Shown here: piece by piece, positions 22,709 through 34,140 of the stretch
Position numbering within the stretch: position 1 is the stretch's first letter
Layout of the letters: each line of letters begins with the position of its first letter
Source of the DNA: Brachypodium distachyon
Taxonomy: Eukaryota; Streptophyta; Magnoliopsida; Poales; Poaceae
Direction of reading: 5' to 3'
Length of the DNA stretch: 64,000 nt
Assembly: GCF_000005505.3 (NCBI RefSeq)
Contig: NC_016134.3
Span: 30,393,584-30,457,583, forward strand
Program-made: the position numbers and the translations under genes
The notes under the pieces: model-generated
The model's database searches: none
What the model saw: the letters and a program-made list of their open reading frames with translations, nothing else
Told to the model about the DNA's origin: nothing

Positions 22709-23868
22709 ATTAGGGGATTGGAAAGGGACGAGATTGATCTGTCTGAAGGGATGAGATCGGGAGGAGGTAGCTAGGGTCGACATGGAGAGACACAAAATAG
22801 TCAAAATAAGTAGTCAGGGGGAGAACTTTGGGTTTTATTGTTTCATCTTCGCTTTCTGCATATCATGCAACTTTGTGAAAAGTACTATATAACATATTTA
22901 TCACTATTTTTTTCAAAGATGGTAACAAAAGTAGTTAGTATATGTGGACACAGAACGTGTCCACCGGGTGGCCAAGTTGGTCTATGGATCAACCAGGGAA
23001 TTCAGACCATATGTGAATATATATACCTTGTAGCCTAAGCCTCCAAAAAAGAAAAACAGGTCGAGACTCTCACCGGCCCATCTCCTCGGTGGCCCGCCCA
23101 TTGCTGTTGTTTCTTTAACGCATCGCTCCATCGGGCCTAGTACTCTAGTATTTAAAGTTAAATGCATGGTAAATGCACATGCTAGCAGGAGGAAGGGCTA
23201 GTAGTATAGTGACCAAAAAAGACATATGATTAGGGGATTGGTATGGGACGAGATCGATCCATCCGAAGGAATAGATCTGGAGGAGGTAGGGTCGACCATG
23301 GAGAGACACACAATAGTCAAAATAAGTAGTTAGTGGGAGAACTTTGGGTTTATAGTTTCTTCTTTGCTTTCTGCTTTCTTTTTCCTCACTCTTCTCTTTA
23401 ATATATTTACGGTAGGTTACTATCCCCCTGTTCCGTTAAAAAAATAACTTAGAGACTATTTAGATTTTATATCGCATATGGTTGTTATTCTTTAGCCATC
23501 CGCAATGCAAAGTGGCGATATTGTAAACAATTGTCTGTCCGTGCTGATAGTAATAACCACTAGCAATTAGCCGGCGAAGGGGCATGTCATGCAACTTTGT
23601 GAAAATTCCTATATATATATATCAATTTATATCACCACTTTTTCAAAGATGGTAACAAGAATAGGTCATATATGTTGACAGCGAAACCAACCTGGGAAAT
23701 TCAGCCCATATATGAATATACCTTGTATCTTAAGCCCCCCAAAACGAAAAACAGGCCGAGACTGTGACCAGCCCATCTCCTTGGCAGCTCGGCCCACTGC
23801 TTTCTTTAAAGCATCGCTCAATCGGGTCTAGTACTCAATAAATGTATGGTAAATGCACATGGTTGCAG
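22709..23868 (+). repeat. Diverged local tandem duplication (two units, offset 520 bp)
   Basis: Unit A (22709-23188) and unit B (23229-23868) share ATTAGGGGATTGG at the start, CATGCAACTTTGTGAAAA and TCAAAGATGGTAACAA in the middle, and TGGTAAATGCACATG at the end. Unit B carries about 200 extra bases near 23373-23585. Neither unit has an open frame that survives in the other, so the duplicated material is non-coding or long decayed. Confidence 0.85.
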
Positions 23869-24002
23869 AACTTGCATCGTTCAAAACAATTTAACCAGCC
23901 CGATATATATATCACCGTGATCTAAAGAATGGAATTTTACTGTTGAAATTTAGCTTGTTTTATTTGATTCGAGACATTTGACTTGCCCTGACTTTTCCTT
24001 GC

Positions 24003-24246
24003 ATGGATTCTCGTGTGCAGGCGCCTCCGACGGCGGTTCCCTTGGACGCTGGAGCTTCCCAGACGCTGCCGAGCTTCTTTTACGGCGCGACGCCGCCAGC
24101 ACCCTTCACCTGGGGCCCCATGCAGGTTGCTGGCGCCACCGGAGCAGCACAGCACTGCCTGCCGCCGCTCTTCGCTCCGCCGCAGCGCGCGTGGTATTAC
24201 CCAGCCATGGAGGCTTCCGCCGCCAGGGCACCACCGCCAACACAGG
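24003..24246 (+). pseudogene. Exon of an unrecognised Pro/Ala-rich host gene, 5' part, cut by the Reina insertion
   Basis: The frame reads about 75 codons rich in Pro, Ala and aromatics (LPSFFYGATPPAPFTWGP; PPQRAWYYPAMEAS). This style is common in plant transcription-factor activation regions, but I do not recognise the protein. A good 3' splice site (TTCTCGTGTGCAG) ends at 24020, so the exon probably starts at 24021 and the ATG at 24003 is not the true start. The frame continues after the retrotransposon at 30329 with one TSD copy removed and reaches a stop at 30376-30378. Upstream exons were not found. Confidence 0.5.
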
Positions 24247-25298
24247 TGTAATGGCCTTAGGGGAACTAGGGATTATTCACTGCAACAAATATGTCTTGCA
24301 GAGACATTTTTATTGAGTCAATGTACTCTTTGTCTCTACCTAGAGACAATTTTGAGACAGAGTTTCATGTAGAGGCATTTTATGAGGCGCTATGGATGAT
24401 GTCTTAAATATAGAGACACTAGTTGAGACATTATGGTATAGAAACATTTTTTGAGGCATTTAATAAATTGTCACAAAACTCATGTAGAGACATGGTTTGA
24501 GATACCTGAGGAAATGACCTTACGGTATTGTTACAGACACTATTTGAGACACATATTATGTTGTGTAGAAATATTCTTAGAAGGTTTGAGACATGCACCA
24601 GACTACTCATAATAATTTCATTAGAATTATAAGCAAGAATTGGTATTCGGTTGAGATGGTTAGGTGAGTGTGTAGTTTTCCTTAAGGTCTTGAGTTCGAG
24701 GATTGGTTTCAACATTATCTTTTCAATGCATATTTTCTAGCAGATCACTATAGAGACACAATTTAATGTCTTTACAAAATATCACGTTGAATGTAGAGAC
24801 AATATAGTGTCTGTATGAAATGTCTAAAAAGTATAAAGACACAATGCAATTTCTTTATGAAATGTCGTCTTAAACGTAGAGACGGTGTGGTGTCTCTATG
24901 CAATGTCTAAAACAATAGAGATAGTGTCTCATCACACCTAGCGACAATGTCCGCAGTGACAGTTTTGTGGCATTGCACCAAGCGTGTCTAAAGTTATGTA
25001 GAGACAATTATAGTGTCTCTACAAACCAAAAATAGTGTCTCTACGGACTATTTCTCTTGTAGTGATCAGGGGATAGGGGATGGATTCGATTTCGCGTTCG
25101 CCACCACAGGTGCGCCTTGTTCAGTTCGTTCGTCTGGTCAATCGACAAGCAAAGATTACAGAGAGCAACAACACTTATCCAACGCAACACACTCACGCGA
25201 CCCAGTCGTCACCGATGACTCTTGAGTTGGGCCTTCGCCTCCTCATGGGCTTGGGCTGGACGTCCCCCACTGGTGTTGGAGAGGCAAGGCCCATGACA
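24247..25298 (-). repeat. 3' LTR of the Reina-like element, interrupted by a CACTA-type MITE
   Basis: The LTR sequence resumes after the MITE and matches the right-hand LTR on both sides of the insertion. Reading the minus strand it starts TGTCATGGGCC and ends TTACA. Confidence 0.95.
24278..25064. mobile_element. CACTA-type MITE, 787 bp
   Basis: The ends read CACTGCAACAAATATG on the left and, inverted, CACTACAAGAGAAATAG on the right. The 3-bp TSD is ATT (24275-24277) and ATC (25065-25067). The empty site is visible in the sister LTR, where GGGATTATCGGGGGATAGG is uninterrupted near 30085-30103. The interior is filled with degenerate GAGACA/TGTCTC motifs in both orientations, as is usual for subterminal repeats bound by CACTA transposases. 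It has no coding capacity. Confidence 0.93.
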
Positions 25299-28200
25299 TC
25301 CCTCCCTTCTTCAACAGCAGGTTGTCCCCAAACTGCAGCTCTCTTGAAACGTAGCTGTAACTCCTGTTCATTTTCCCAAGTAGCATGCGACGAAGGCATG
25401 CCAGACCACTGGACTTGCACTTGATCAACCTCCTTGCCGTTGCACATCGCACGGCGGCGCTGAAGCAGTTTCTCCGGAATGGAGTAGCGACCCCGGATCT
25501 CATCCGTAGGAGGCAAGTCTGGCAAAGCACACTGGGAAGGTGGTAAACTAGAACGAAGGAGTGAGACATGAATTATCGGATGAATTTTGGCCGAGGCTGG
25601 AAGATTGAGCTTGTATGAAGTCTCATCCACACGTTTCTCAACTTGAAAGGGCCCATAATAGCGGAATGCCAACTTGGGATTTGCTCGTGTTGCCACCGAT
25701 GTCTGCACATAAGGCTGCAACTTGAAGAAGACCCAATCACCAGGTTTAAACTGCCGGTCAGATCGTTTCTTGTCCGCCTGAAACTCCATTCGCTGCCGCA
25801 CGCGATTCAGGTGTTGTCTCAGCAAGCGAGTCATCACAGCTCTGTCTTGAAGCCAATCAGCAATATTCTGCACACAAGACGCAGACTCCAACAACAGGCC
25901 AGTGGAATTGGGCCGGTGACCATACAGTGCCTCAAAAGGAGAAGTACCAAGAGCAGAATGATATGAGGAATTATACCAAAACTCCGCCAAGGACAGCCAC
26001 GAAGACCACCTAGAAGGACAAGCATGAACATAGCAGCACAAATACGTCTCCATACATTGATTCATGCATTCCGTCTGGCCATCGGTTTGAGGATGATGTG
26101 CGGAACTCATTCGTAACTCAGTTTTGGAGAGCTTGAACAATACCTGCCAGACGCGACTCGTGAAAATGGGGTCACGATCAGAGACCAAAGCCACGGGCAA
26201 ACCATGCAGCTTAAACACATTCTGCATGTATGCGTGGGCTACCTGCAAGGCTGTATACGGATGGGCAAGAGGCACAAAATGACTGTATTTGGTTAATTTA
26301 TCGACGACCACCATGATGGAATCAAATCCAGAAGAGCGTGGCAGACCATTGACAAAATCTAGAGTGACGACGGCCCAGGCAGACCGAGGAATTTCCAAAG
26401 GTTGCAGCAAACCTGGCGTCTTCACCCGCTCAGGTTTTGCCTGTTTGCAGCCAGAACAAGAAGCCACAAAGGATTTGATGTCAGCTTTCATACCTGGCCA
26501 TGCAAACATTTTCCGGATGCGGTGATAAGTTGCATGAAAACCAGAGTGACCACCTATTGTGCCCGAATGAAAATTCTGCAAGATCTGCCGATGCATGACA
26601 AAATTATTGCCCAACCAAACCCGCCCCTTGTATCTGATCAAGCCATCTGTAATTGAGAAGAAACAGGGCAAAACTTGAGCTGATTCCACAGCACGGACCA
26701 ACCGCTGAGCTTTTGGATCCTGGAAATAACCCAATTTGACCTCCTCAACCCACGCCGGAACACAAATGGACACCGTGCACAAGTCACTAGATGGGGAATG
26801 AACACGGCGAGACAAGGCGTCCGCCGCCTAATTGGCACTGCCCTTTTTGTATTCAATACGATACTGCAGCCCAAGCAATTTCGTAAGAGCCTTCTGCTAC
26901 CATGGAGTACTCAGGCGTTGATAATCAAGGTGAGATAAACTGCGCTGATCTGCGCGGATCACAAATTCATAGGTCTGCAAGTATGGCCGCCATCTATCGA
27001 TCGCCAGCAAAATTGCAAGGCATTCCTTCTCATAAGTAGACAAACATTGCAATCGAGGACCAAGAGCTTTGCTGAGGAACGCCAACGGGTGTCCAGATTG
27101 CATAAGCACAGCGCCAATGCCTTTATCCGAGGCATCCGTCTCAACTACAAAAGTCTTTGCAAAGTCCGGCAATGCCAGAACAAGGGCAGTTAGCAAGGCC
27201 TGTTTGAGAGCCACGAAAGCTTCCTCATGTAATGATGTCCAGACAAATACAGCCCCTTTCTTCAAAAGATCGGTCAAAGGACGACTGATCACCCCAAATT
27301 TACAAACAAACTTGCGATAACATCCAGCCAGCCCAAGGAATCTGCGGACCTCTTTTGCACATATAGGCCATTCCCAATGTTGCACGGCCTCCAGATTTTT
27401 GCCGTCAGTAGCCACACCATTGGCATTGATCGTGTGACCTAAATACTTCAGTTCAGGTTGTGCAAAGGAGCACTTCTTGCGCTTGAGCTTCAACTGAAAT
27501 TCATTGAGTAACTGAAAGACCGCTCGAACATGCTGCACATGAGCTGCAAGGGATGGACTGTAAATGAGGATATCATCGATAAAGACAAGAACAAATCGTC
27601 GCAAGAAGGGAGCGAGTATAGTGTTCATCCCGTGCTGGAAGGTTGCTGGTGCCCCTGTGAGACCATAGGACATGACCTTGAACTCATAATGCCCTTGATG
27701 CGTTTGGAACGCCGTTTTATGCTCGTCACACGGAGACATCCTAATCTGGTGGTACCCTACTCGCAGATCCAAGCTCGTAAACCAAGCTGCCCCGGCCAAT
27801 TCGTCCATTAATTCATCAATGATTGGAATTGGAAAGCGATTCTTGATCGTGATCGCATTCAAGTGACGGTAATCAATACAGAACCGCCACTCGCCGTCCT
27901 TCTTCTGAACCAAAAGTACAGGAGATGCGAAGGGGCTAGAACTGGGCTGGATAACCCCTTGAGCAAGCATATCTGACACTTGGCGTTCAATCTCGTTTTT
28001 CTGAGCTGGATTATAGCGATAGGGACGAATGTTGACAGGCTTTGCACCGGGAATTAAGGGAATGGAGTGATCGAATTCCCGGTGGGGTGGCAGTCCACGC
28101 GGTTCATCAAACAGATACTCAAATTCATGCACCAACTGCTCGATCTCGGCAGAGACAGAAACTGGTTCAGCTCGGTCACGGATGTCAGATAAATGGACCA

Positions 28201-28306
28201 CATGACAAATCGCATGGCGACGATCCAGGGCTTGAATTTTCTGGAGAGAGATAGCACGGCACTTTGCCGTGGTACTCGACCTGCAGAGTTTTCGCAACCC
28301 AATCAA
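25193..28306 (-). pseudogene. Pol of the Reina-like element (RT, RNase H, integrase, chromodomain), with stop codons
   Basis: One continuous frame is interrupted by TAG at 26897-26899 and TAG at 26828-26830. It encodes RT with FIDDILIY (catalytic codons at about 27572-27580), RNase H (ETDASDKGIGAVL), the integrase zinc region (HSGFHATYHRIRKMFAWPG; CSGCKQAK), an integrase core (TLDFVNGLP; LVSDRDPIF; DGQTECMNQ) and a C-terminal chromodomain-like stretch (VQVQWSGMPSSHATWE). The order RT-RH-INT defines gypsy. The two ambers fall between RNase H and integrase, so RT could still be translated but integrase could not without readthrough. Gag lies upstream in another frame. Confidence 0.94.
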
Positions 28307-29919
28307 TTTGAGGATTGTACTCTTCTAGCCAGTCCATTCCTAAAATTACATCATAGCATCCAAGGGGTAACAGCTTGAAGGTTGTTTGGAAATCACACCC
28401 TTCTGTCCACCACTGACAAGCTGCGATCTGATGAGTACATGGCATGACACCCCCATTGGCAATCTGAACTTTCAAAGGAAAGGACACTGGCTGGGCGTCA
28501 GACCATTGTGCAGCAAAGGTGGAGCTAATGAAGCTATGCGAGCTCCCAGAATCCACCAACATCAACACTTCTTGCTGTCGGATCAAGCTTCGCAGACGAA
28601 CAGTATGCGAACTAACGGAACCACTAATAGCAGCCAAGGATATCACACACAATTCCCCATCCAATTGCTCTGAATCGACTGAACTGTCCTCCAACTGAAG
28701 CAAATCAAGCAACTCCTGAACAACATGTAACTGCACTGTCGCAGAACAGACATGCCCTGGTTGCCATTTCTCTCCACACACAAAACAGAGTCCACGAGCT
28801 CGGCGATACGCTTTCATAGACCTCAACTTTTCATCTGTACCCACACTCGGCCGAGCACTGGAAGGCACACGCTTATCATCTGGCGGTGCCGGAGGCAGCA
28901 CTGGAGTTGCACGAGAAGGCAAAGGTGGTGGTGGTAAAGGAAAGGCCTGACGAGTGCTTGAACGAGGAACAAACGTCGTCTCAGAGCGCACTGGGGGTGG
29001 TCGATCCAACTCTTCGCGACTCAGAGCAAGAGATTCTTCCTGTAACACAGCCAGAGATACCGCCGTGTCTAAATCCTGCGGTCGATGGAGCATCACAGCG
29101 ACCTTGATCGGGGCACTTAACCCCTCTACAAACTGTGTCAAAAAATACAATGGATCCCAAGACGCATGATGCACACGCAAGCGATGCATCACGGCATTGA
29201 ACTGCTCCGCGTACTCCAGTACGGTGCCCACTTGCCGAAGCCGAGAAAACTGACGAACATGCAGTTGAAATTCCTGGTGCCCAAATTTCTCTTGAATGGC
29301 CTCCATAGATTGATCCCAAGTCCGAGCTCGCAAATGTGCTTGCGACCACTGTAACCAGAGGTCAGCAGCCCCTGAGAAGGAGACCATAGCAGTATCGATC
29401 CACAAGTCCCGATGCACGCCACATGCTCGGAAATATGCTTCACTCTTGAGACGCCACGTGATCGGTTCTCGCCATCAAAGGGGGGAAAATCCAAACGAGA
29501 ATTAGACCCCGATGCAGCAAAAGGAACACGCGAATCAGAGATAATGGAATCCACGGAAGAAGGAGTATCGATCGTACCCTTGACCGGAGTTGACGTGGGG
29601 AAGGAATCCCCAAACGTCAGACCCGTGACGAAGATACAGAGCGATGGCCATCAGGCCCGAGCCCGAAGTCGTCTCTAGGAGGAGCATTGGGGATCGACAG
29701 CCCACGCGCAGGGCCGTGAAGGCCGCGCGGGTCCGGATCCACCGTTGTTGGCGTGGAGGGAGGCCGTGTTGACGATGAGCCGACCAGCATGTCGATGGAG
29801 GAACGCAGATCCCCTAATTCGGCTTGGAGCGCGGTCACCGCCTGATCCATGTGCGGCTTCCAAGTAGTGAAATCCTTCAATACGGGCTTCCGCTCCTCAA
29901 GGCTCCTCAAGCGAATCAA
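28185..29919 (-). pseudogene. Gag and protease of the Reina-like element, frameshifted
   Basis: Three frames cover it: 29919-29617 (N-terminal, with ALQAELGDLRSSIDMLV resembling a coiled coil), a middle piece near 29554-29460 (LDFPPFDGENRSRG), and 29417-28185. The long piece has the retrotransposon Gag core (AADLWLQWSQAHL), a CCHC-like knuckle (CFVCGEKWQPGHVC) and the protease triad DSGSSHSF, followed by LGMDWLEEYNP. A further indel near 28260 separates it from Pol. At least three frameshifts make it non-functional. Confidence 0.88.
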
Positions 29920-30049
29920 CCTTGGAACTGATGTGATCCAGCTTGGCGAGGTGAGAGGATTGCGACTGCATGGCAGCCAGCAGCTCCGCCATCTGCCGCT
30001 GAGTCTCCAAGGCCGTCATCTCCCGAGTAGCAGGTGCCAGGATCGCGAA

Positions 30050-30059
30050 TCTGATACCA
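30050..30059 (-). other. Primer binding site of the Reina-like element
   Basis: The minus strand reads TGGTATCAGA two bases inside the 5' LTR, matching the 3' end of initiator tRNA-Met. Confidence 0.85.
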
Positions 30060-30061
30060 GA

Positions 30062-30323
30062 TGTAAGGGGCCTTAGGGGAACTAGGGATTATCGGGGGAT
30101 AGGGGATGGATTCGATTTCGCGTTCGCCACCACAGGTGCGCCTTGCTCAGTTCGTTCGTCTGGTCAATCGACAAGCAAAGATTACAGAAAGCAACAGCAC
30201 TTATACAACGCAACACACTCACGCGACCCAGTCGTCACCGATGACTCTTGAGTTGGGCCTTCGCCCCCTCATGGGCTTGGGCTGGACTCCCCCACTGGTG
30301 TTGGAGAGGCAAGGCCCATGACA
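30062..30323 (-). repeat. 5' LTR of the Reina-like element (262 bp)
   Basis: It is flanked by the PBS on one side and the TSD ACAGG on the other. This uninterrupted copy provides the empty site for the MITE found in the other LTR. Confidence 0.96.
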
Positions 30324-30328
30324 ACAGG

Positions 30329-30378
30329 AGCCACTGAGGAGCGGCGTCCGCGGCCGAGAGGGCAATGCCGCGAATTAG
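30329..30378 (+). pseudogene. Continuation of the interrupted host exon
   Basis: With the element and one ACAGG removed, the frame open at 24246 continues here (EPLRSGVRGREGN) and ends at TAG 30376-30378. The low complexity of the tail means it could also be read by chance. Confidence 0.4.
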
Positions 30379-30938
30379 AGCAGTAGCGGCGGCCGAGAGG
30401 ACAAGCTAGGATGCGCAGGCGCAGAGTGGTGTTATAAATGTTTATTACTATCTAGCTACCATGGATGGTTCTGCCGTGAGTCATGTGCTGCCAGCAGGCC
30501 GGGCATCATCAATCATCGCTAATGTTATTGACGATCTGTTAATTTCATGCAGGCAAATTAAGTACCGTATACTTTCTCGCAAAAAAAAGAATTAACTACC
30601 GTATGCTGGAACTTTAAATTGTTGGGTTTATGGTTTTACTTTTGTTTATGCTTCTTACTAGTATCTCGTTTCCTATATTTATATCTAGGTTACGTTCTGA
30701 TCATGCATGCCCCAAGCTAATTAAGCTACGCAACGTACTGTGCCCCGTGTCTGCTTCCTTGGAGCCGCCAGCCTGCCACACGCCGCAGCCACTGGGGCAG
30801 CGCCATGGAGAGGACAGATCAGAGAGAGAGGCACGAAACAAGGCGCAACGACATGGAGAGGAGAGAGAGAGGCGAGAACTGGATAATTTGCGGTCGGGTG
30901 CTGTAAACTTTCCGTCTTACCTAACATCTGACAAGCTT
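30379..30938. other. Unassigned DNA between the interrupted exon and the CACTA element
   Basis: This may include the 3' part of the interrupted gene (a possible acceptor TTTCATGCAG ends near 30553). No protein or RNA is recognised. Confidence 0.35.
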
Positions 30939-31788
30939 CGCTACTTGAAAAACGGGTGTTGCCGGAGGCCCAAAACCTCTAGCAAAGGCTTTGCCAGCGG
31001 CTTTCTGTCGGGGCCTCCGGCAAAGGCCGTCGGTACCAAGATCTGCCGGTAAAGGCTTCTTTGCCGGAGGCTTTTTCACGGGCCCTTCGGCAAAGCCTTT
31101 GCCGGAGGCTTTTTACAGCTCCCGGCAAAGAAAAGTAGCTGACGGCAAGAAACGGCACGGCATGGCTTTGTCGGCGCGCCAACCTTGGCAAAGAAACTAA
31201 AAAAAAAAGAAATAGCAGACTCAACAATTTCTTTGCCGTAGAATACAGCCGTCGGCAAAGAAAATAAAACGTACTAAAAAAAATGAACCCCGCCGGTTGG
31301 CCGCCGGCCGCTGCTGCTGCTTGCGACTGCTTGTGGGCAGCCGCTGCTGCATGCTGCTTGCCGGCAGCTCCCGCTGCATGCCTTCTCTTGCCCCAGACGC
31401 CGCTGCTGCGCTTGCTCGCCCTGGCCGCCGCTGCTGCGTGCTGCTTGCCGGCCGCCACCGCTGCTCCTCGCCCCGCAGCCCCCGGGCCACTCCTCCTCGC
31501 CGTTCCTCCTCGTGCCGCCGCAGCTTCTGGCAGAAGAAAGAGAGGAGGTAACAGGAGGGAGGGAGAGCGGAGGGAACCGGCTGCAGGCGCCGCTCCTACC
31601 CAGCTCGCCGCGCGCTGCTCCTACCCAGCCCGCCGCGCGCCGCCCCGCCTCACCAGACGCCGCATACCGCTGTTCTCGCCGCGCGCCGTCACGTCCCGCT
31701 GCTGCCGCCCAGCCTGGTGGCTCGCCTGCCGCCTCCGGCTACCTGTGCCTCATCTCGCCGCGCGCCACACCTGGAGGAAGAACGGAGA

Positions 31789-31790
<2 letters not shown>

Positions 31791-31826
<36 letters not shown>
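31791..31826. repeat. GA microsatellite
   Basis: About 17 uninterrupted GA units lie inside the CACTA element. Confidence 0.95.
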
Positions 31827-31829
<3 letters not shown>

Positions 31830-31972
31830 GAGGACCGGCTGTGCTGCAGAGGTCGCCGGCGTGGGGATTAATGAGGGCAGAGAGGAGATAAGAGTGAAGG
31901 CAAAGAGATAAGGTTGTGGGAGAGAAGTCAGGGAGATAAGAGGAGAGGAGAGAGATGAGCGGCCCAGATCAA

Positions 31973-32019
31973 GCCATGTCACCGATCCGTGGCACGGTTA
32001 CGTGGATCGGTGACATGGC
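31973..32019. repeat. Perfect 16-bp inverted repeat with 15-nt loop
   Basis: Left arm GCCATGTCACCGATCC (31973-31988); right arm GGATCGGTGACATGGC (32004-32019). A closely similar imperfect inverted repeat (CCACGTCATCGATCC ... TGACGTGG) occurs in the three P modules at 40291, 44531 and 48779, which links this element to the F-box promoter module. Confidence 0.93.
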
Positions 32020-32035
32020 AAATATGCCTTTGCCG

Positions 32036-33118
32036 AAGGATAAATATTTTTTTTACATATAATGTGGTGATTTTAATTCACATTACGCATAATTAATGTC
32101 AAATGAAACCATGGGAAAATTTTCAACTCAAAACGTGCACAAATCTTTAGGAAATTTGGTTTGGGATTCAAATTTGGAGGTTTACTTTCAAGATCGTGCA
32201 ATTTGTGAAGAAAAAAGCCTTTCAGTTCTGTTATTGATTTGTAATTTTTATCCCAACCTTATATACACAAAATATGACTCCACTACAAAAATTGCTAATT
32301 TTTGACAAAGTTCTAGTATTATTGAATTTGTTCTATAAAACGGCTCTCAAAAATGATAAATAATTAGTTTTACATAAAAGTTGGTGGTTTTAATTCACAT
32401 AACTCATCATTAACACTAAATGAAACCATAATAAAAGAATCAACTCAAAAAGTGAAAAATATATTACAAAACTTGATTCGGGTCTCAAATTAGACGTTTG
32501 AGCGCTAAGTTCGAGAACTTATATGAAGATGTTGCAATTTGTGAAGCATGTACAATTTTATTTTTGCATATGAACCTGTATTTTTTATCCCAAGTTTGTA
32601 TACCCATAAAACGACACCATACCAAAATTTGTTCTTTTTTGACCATGTTTTAGTATTATTTCAAGTTTTCCTATTAAACGGCTCTAAAAAATGATAAGTA
32701 ATTATTTTTACATAAAATGTGGTGATTTTAATTCATATTAGTAGTCATTAATGACAAACGAAATCACAGTAAAAGTTTCAACTCAAAAACGGGTCAAATT
32801 AATGCAATGCCTTATCCGGGATTCAAATTTGGAGCTTCATTCTCGAGATCGTGTATTTTGTGAACTATGTTCCATTTAAGTTTTGTGTATTGACCTGAAG
32901 TTTTTATCCCAGTGTTATAAACCTATAACGTGGTACCATGCCAAAAATTGTGAATTTTTGACAAAGTTTTTGTATTTCTTCATTTTTCCCTGTTAAACAG
33001 CTCTAGAAAATGATAAATAATTTTTTTTACATAAAAAGTTATGATTTTATTTCCCATTACTGGCCATCAATGCCAAATAAAAGTACAGTAAAAATTTCAA
33101 CTCAAAAAGTGATGGTTT
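32036..33118. repeat. Tandem array of about 320-bp units, more than three copies, inside the CACTA element
   Basis: Units begin near 32042, 32357, 32698 and 33016. Each has a T-run followed by TTACATAAAA, then GATTTTAATTCACAT, then TTCAACTCAAAA. They are diverged, A/T-rich and non-coding. Confidence 0.9.
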
Positions 33119-33515
33119 AAATCATAATTTGAAACAAGAGAGAAATGAACAAAAAGGAAAAAAACAGACAAAACTCTTTGCCGGAGGCTTTTTTTGCCTG
33201 GCCTTCGGCAAAGGGCCCTCCGCTCACGGCGCCGTTAGCCACAGCCGGCAAGTCCACGTGCTCACATTCTTTGCCGGAGGCTTTTTTTAATCTTTGCCGG
33301 AGGCTTTTGGTATTCTTTGCCGGAGGCCTTTTTATTTTGCCTCCGGCAAAGCCTGAGAAAAAGCCTCCGGCAAAGGCCCATGCCTCCCGCAAAGTGAGTT
33401 TTTCCCGTAGTGCTTCCTGACGTCAGGTACGTGGGGCGCGATGGACGGCCAGTGATAGGGGGAGCAAGATGCTCAGGAGCAATCAAACCTTCCCTATAAG
33501 AGGATATGCAATGTA

Positions 33516-33641
33516 TTTCCTCCGTCCAACAAAGGATATGTCCCAATTTTAATTTAATTTGAATGGCTCTATACACAAAGTTATGTGTAGATACATCCAA
33601 ATTTTAACAAACTTGAGACATCTTTTGTCGGACGGAGGGAG
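33516..33641. mobile_element. Stowaway MITE, 126 bp, TSD TA
   Basis: The termini are TTTCCTCCGTCCAACAAAGG and, inverted, CTCCCTCCGTCCGACAAAAG, flanked by TA at 33514-33515 and 33642-33643. This is the Tc1/mariner-related Stowaway signature of grasses. Confidence 0.93.
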
Positions 33642-33643
33642 TA

Positions 33644-34140
33644 CATAAACAGTGAAGGCAAGTGCTTCCGTGCTTTTCCGATTTTTTTCTGCACGAATCC
33701 CAAAGCAGCTGCATCAGTTCTTAACGTTAATTACATATCGAAACTCAAGATCCACCGCACAGACCTGCCCACGATCTTCTCTGGTTACCCCTTCGCAGGT
33801 TGTTGCCCACCCCTCCATCGATGGTGCCACCGCCGCAGCCTGAGCCTTCAGGACCAAGATGCATCTGCCGTCATCGACTTCGTATCTAGCCTCGTCTCCC
33901 CGTTCCCCAAGAAGGGACCTCTCCAAGCCGCCGGCCGCCCCTACAACTCGGCGTCTGCCTGCTCCGCCATATTCGTTTGCCCCGCACCTGCCGCCTCTGC
34001 TCCATGGTCGCGGGCACCTGCCGCAACTGCCATCAGGGCAATGGGTTACGAGTAACTGGGATCAGGGCAAAGGGTCAAGGGCCGGCACTGCCTAGGGAAT
34101 ACCCATCTAGGGTGCTACGTATTTAGACTACCATAAACAG
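33644..34140. other. Unassigned DNA with a short Ser/Pro/Arg-rich open frame
   Basis: A plus-strand frame from 33859 to 34095 (78 codons) is rich in Pro, Ser and Leu. Its upstream context (TTACCCCTTCGCAG near 33799) could be a splice acceptor. I do not recognise a domain and would not call a gene. Confidence 0.3.

Larger units (their letters stand above)
24247..30323 (-). mobile_element. Chromodomain gypsy retrotransposon, Reina-like, complete with TSD
   Basis: Two short LTRs (262 bp at 30062-30323; the left copy at 24247-25298 is enlarged by a MITE) bound gag and pol on the minus strand. The TSD is perfect: ACAGG at 24242-24246 and 30324-30328. The PBS (TGGTATCAGA, minus strand, 30050-30059) and PPT (GAAGAAGGGAGGGA, minus strand, 25299-25312) are in place. 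Short LTRs plus a chromodomain after integrase point to the Reina clade (family knowledge). The two LTRs differ at roughly eight or nine positions by eye, so the insertion is moderately old. It sits inside an exon. Confidence 0.95.
30939..33412. mobile_element. Non-autonomous CACTA transposon, 2474 bp, TSD CTT
   Basis: The left end is CGCTACTTGAAAAACGGG (first A mutated to G). The right end, inverted, is CACTACGGGAAAAACTCA. A perfect 3-bp TSD CTT lies at 30936-30938 and 33413-33415. Subterminal zones (30960-31260 and 33170-33390) carry many TTTGCCGGAGGC units in both orientations, the usual transposase-binding arrays of CACTA elements. The interior has a G/C-rich block with Ala/Arg/Pro-rich open frames on both strands (31280-31790, not called as genes), a GA tract and an A/T-rich tandem array. 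No transposase was found. Confidence 0.94.

Noticed and set aside
31283..31891. A 202-codon Ala/Cys/Arg/Pro-rich open frame inside the CACTA element
   Set aside because: The region is very G/C-rich with open frames in several registers on both strands, low complexity, and no domain. I treat it as composition, not coding.
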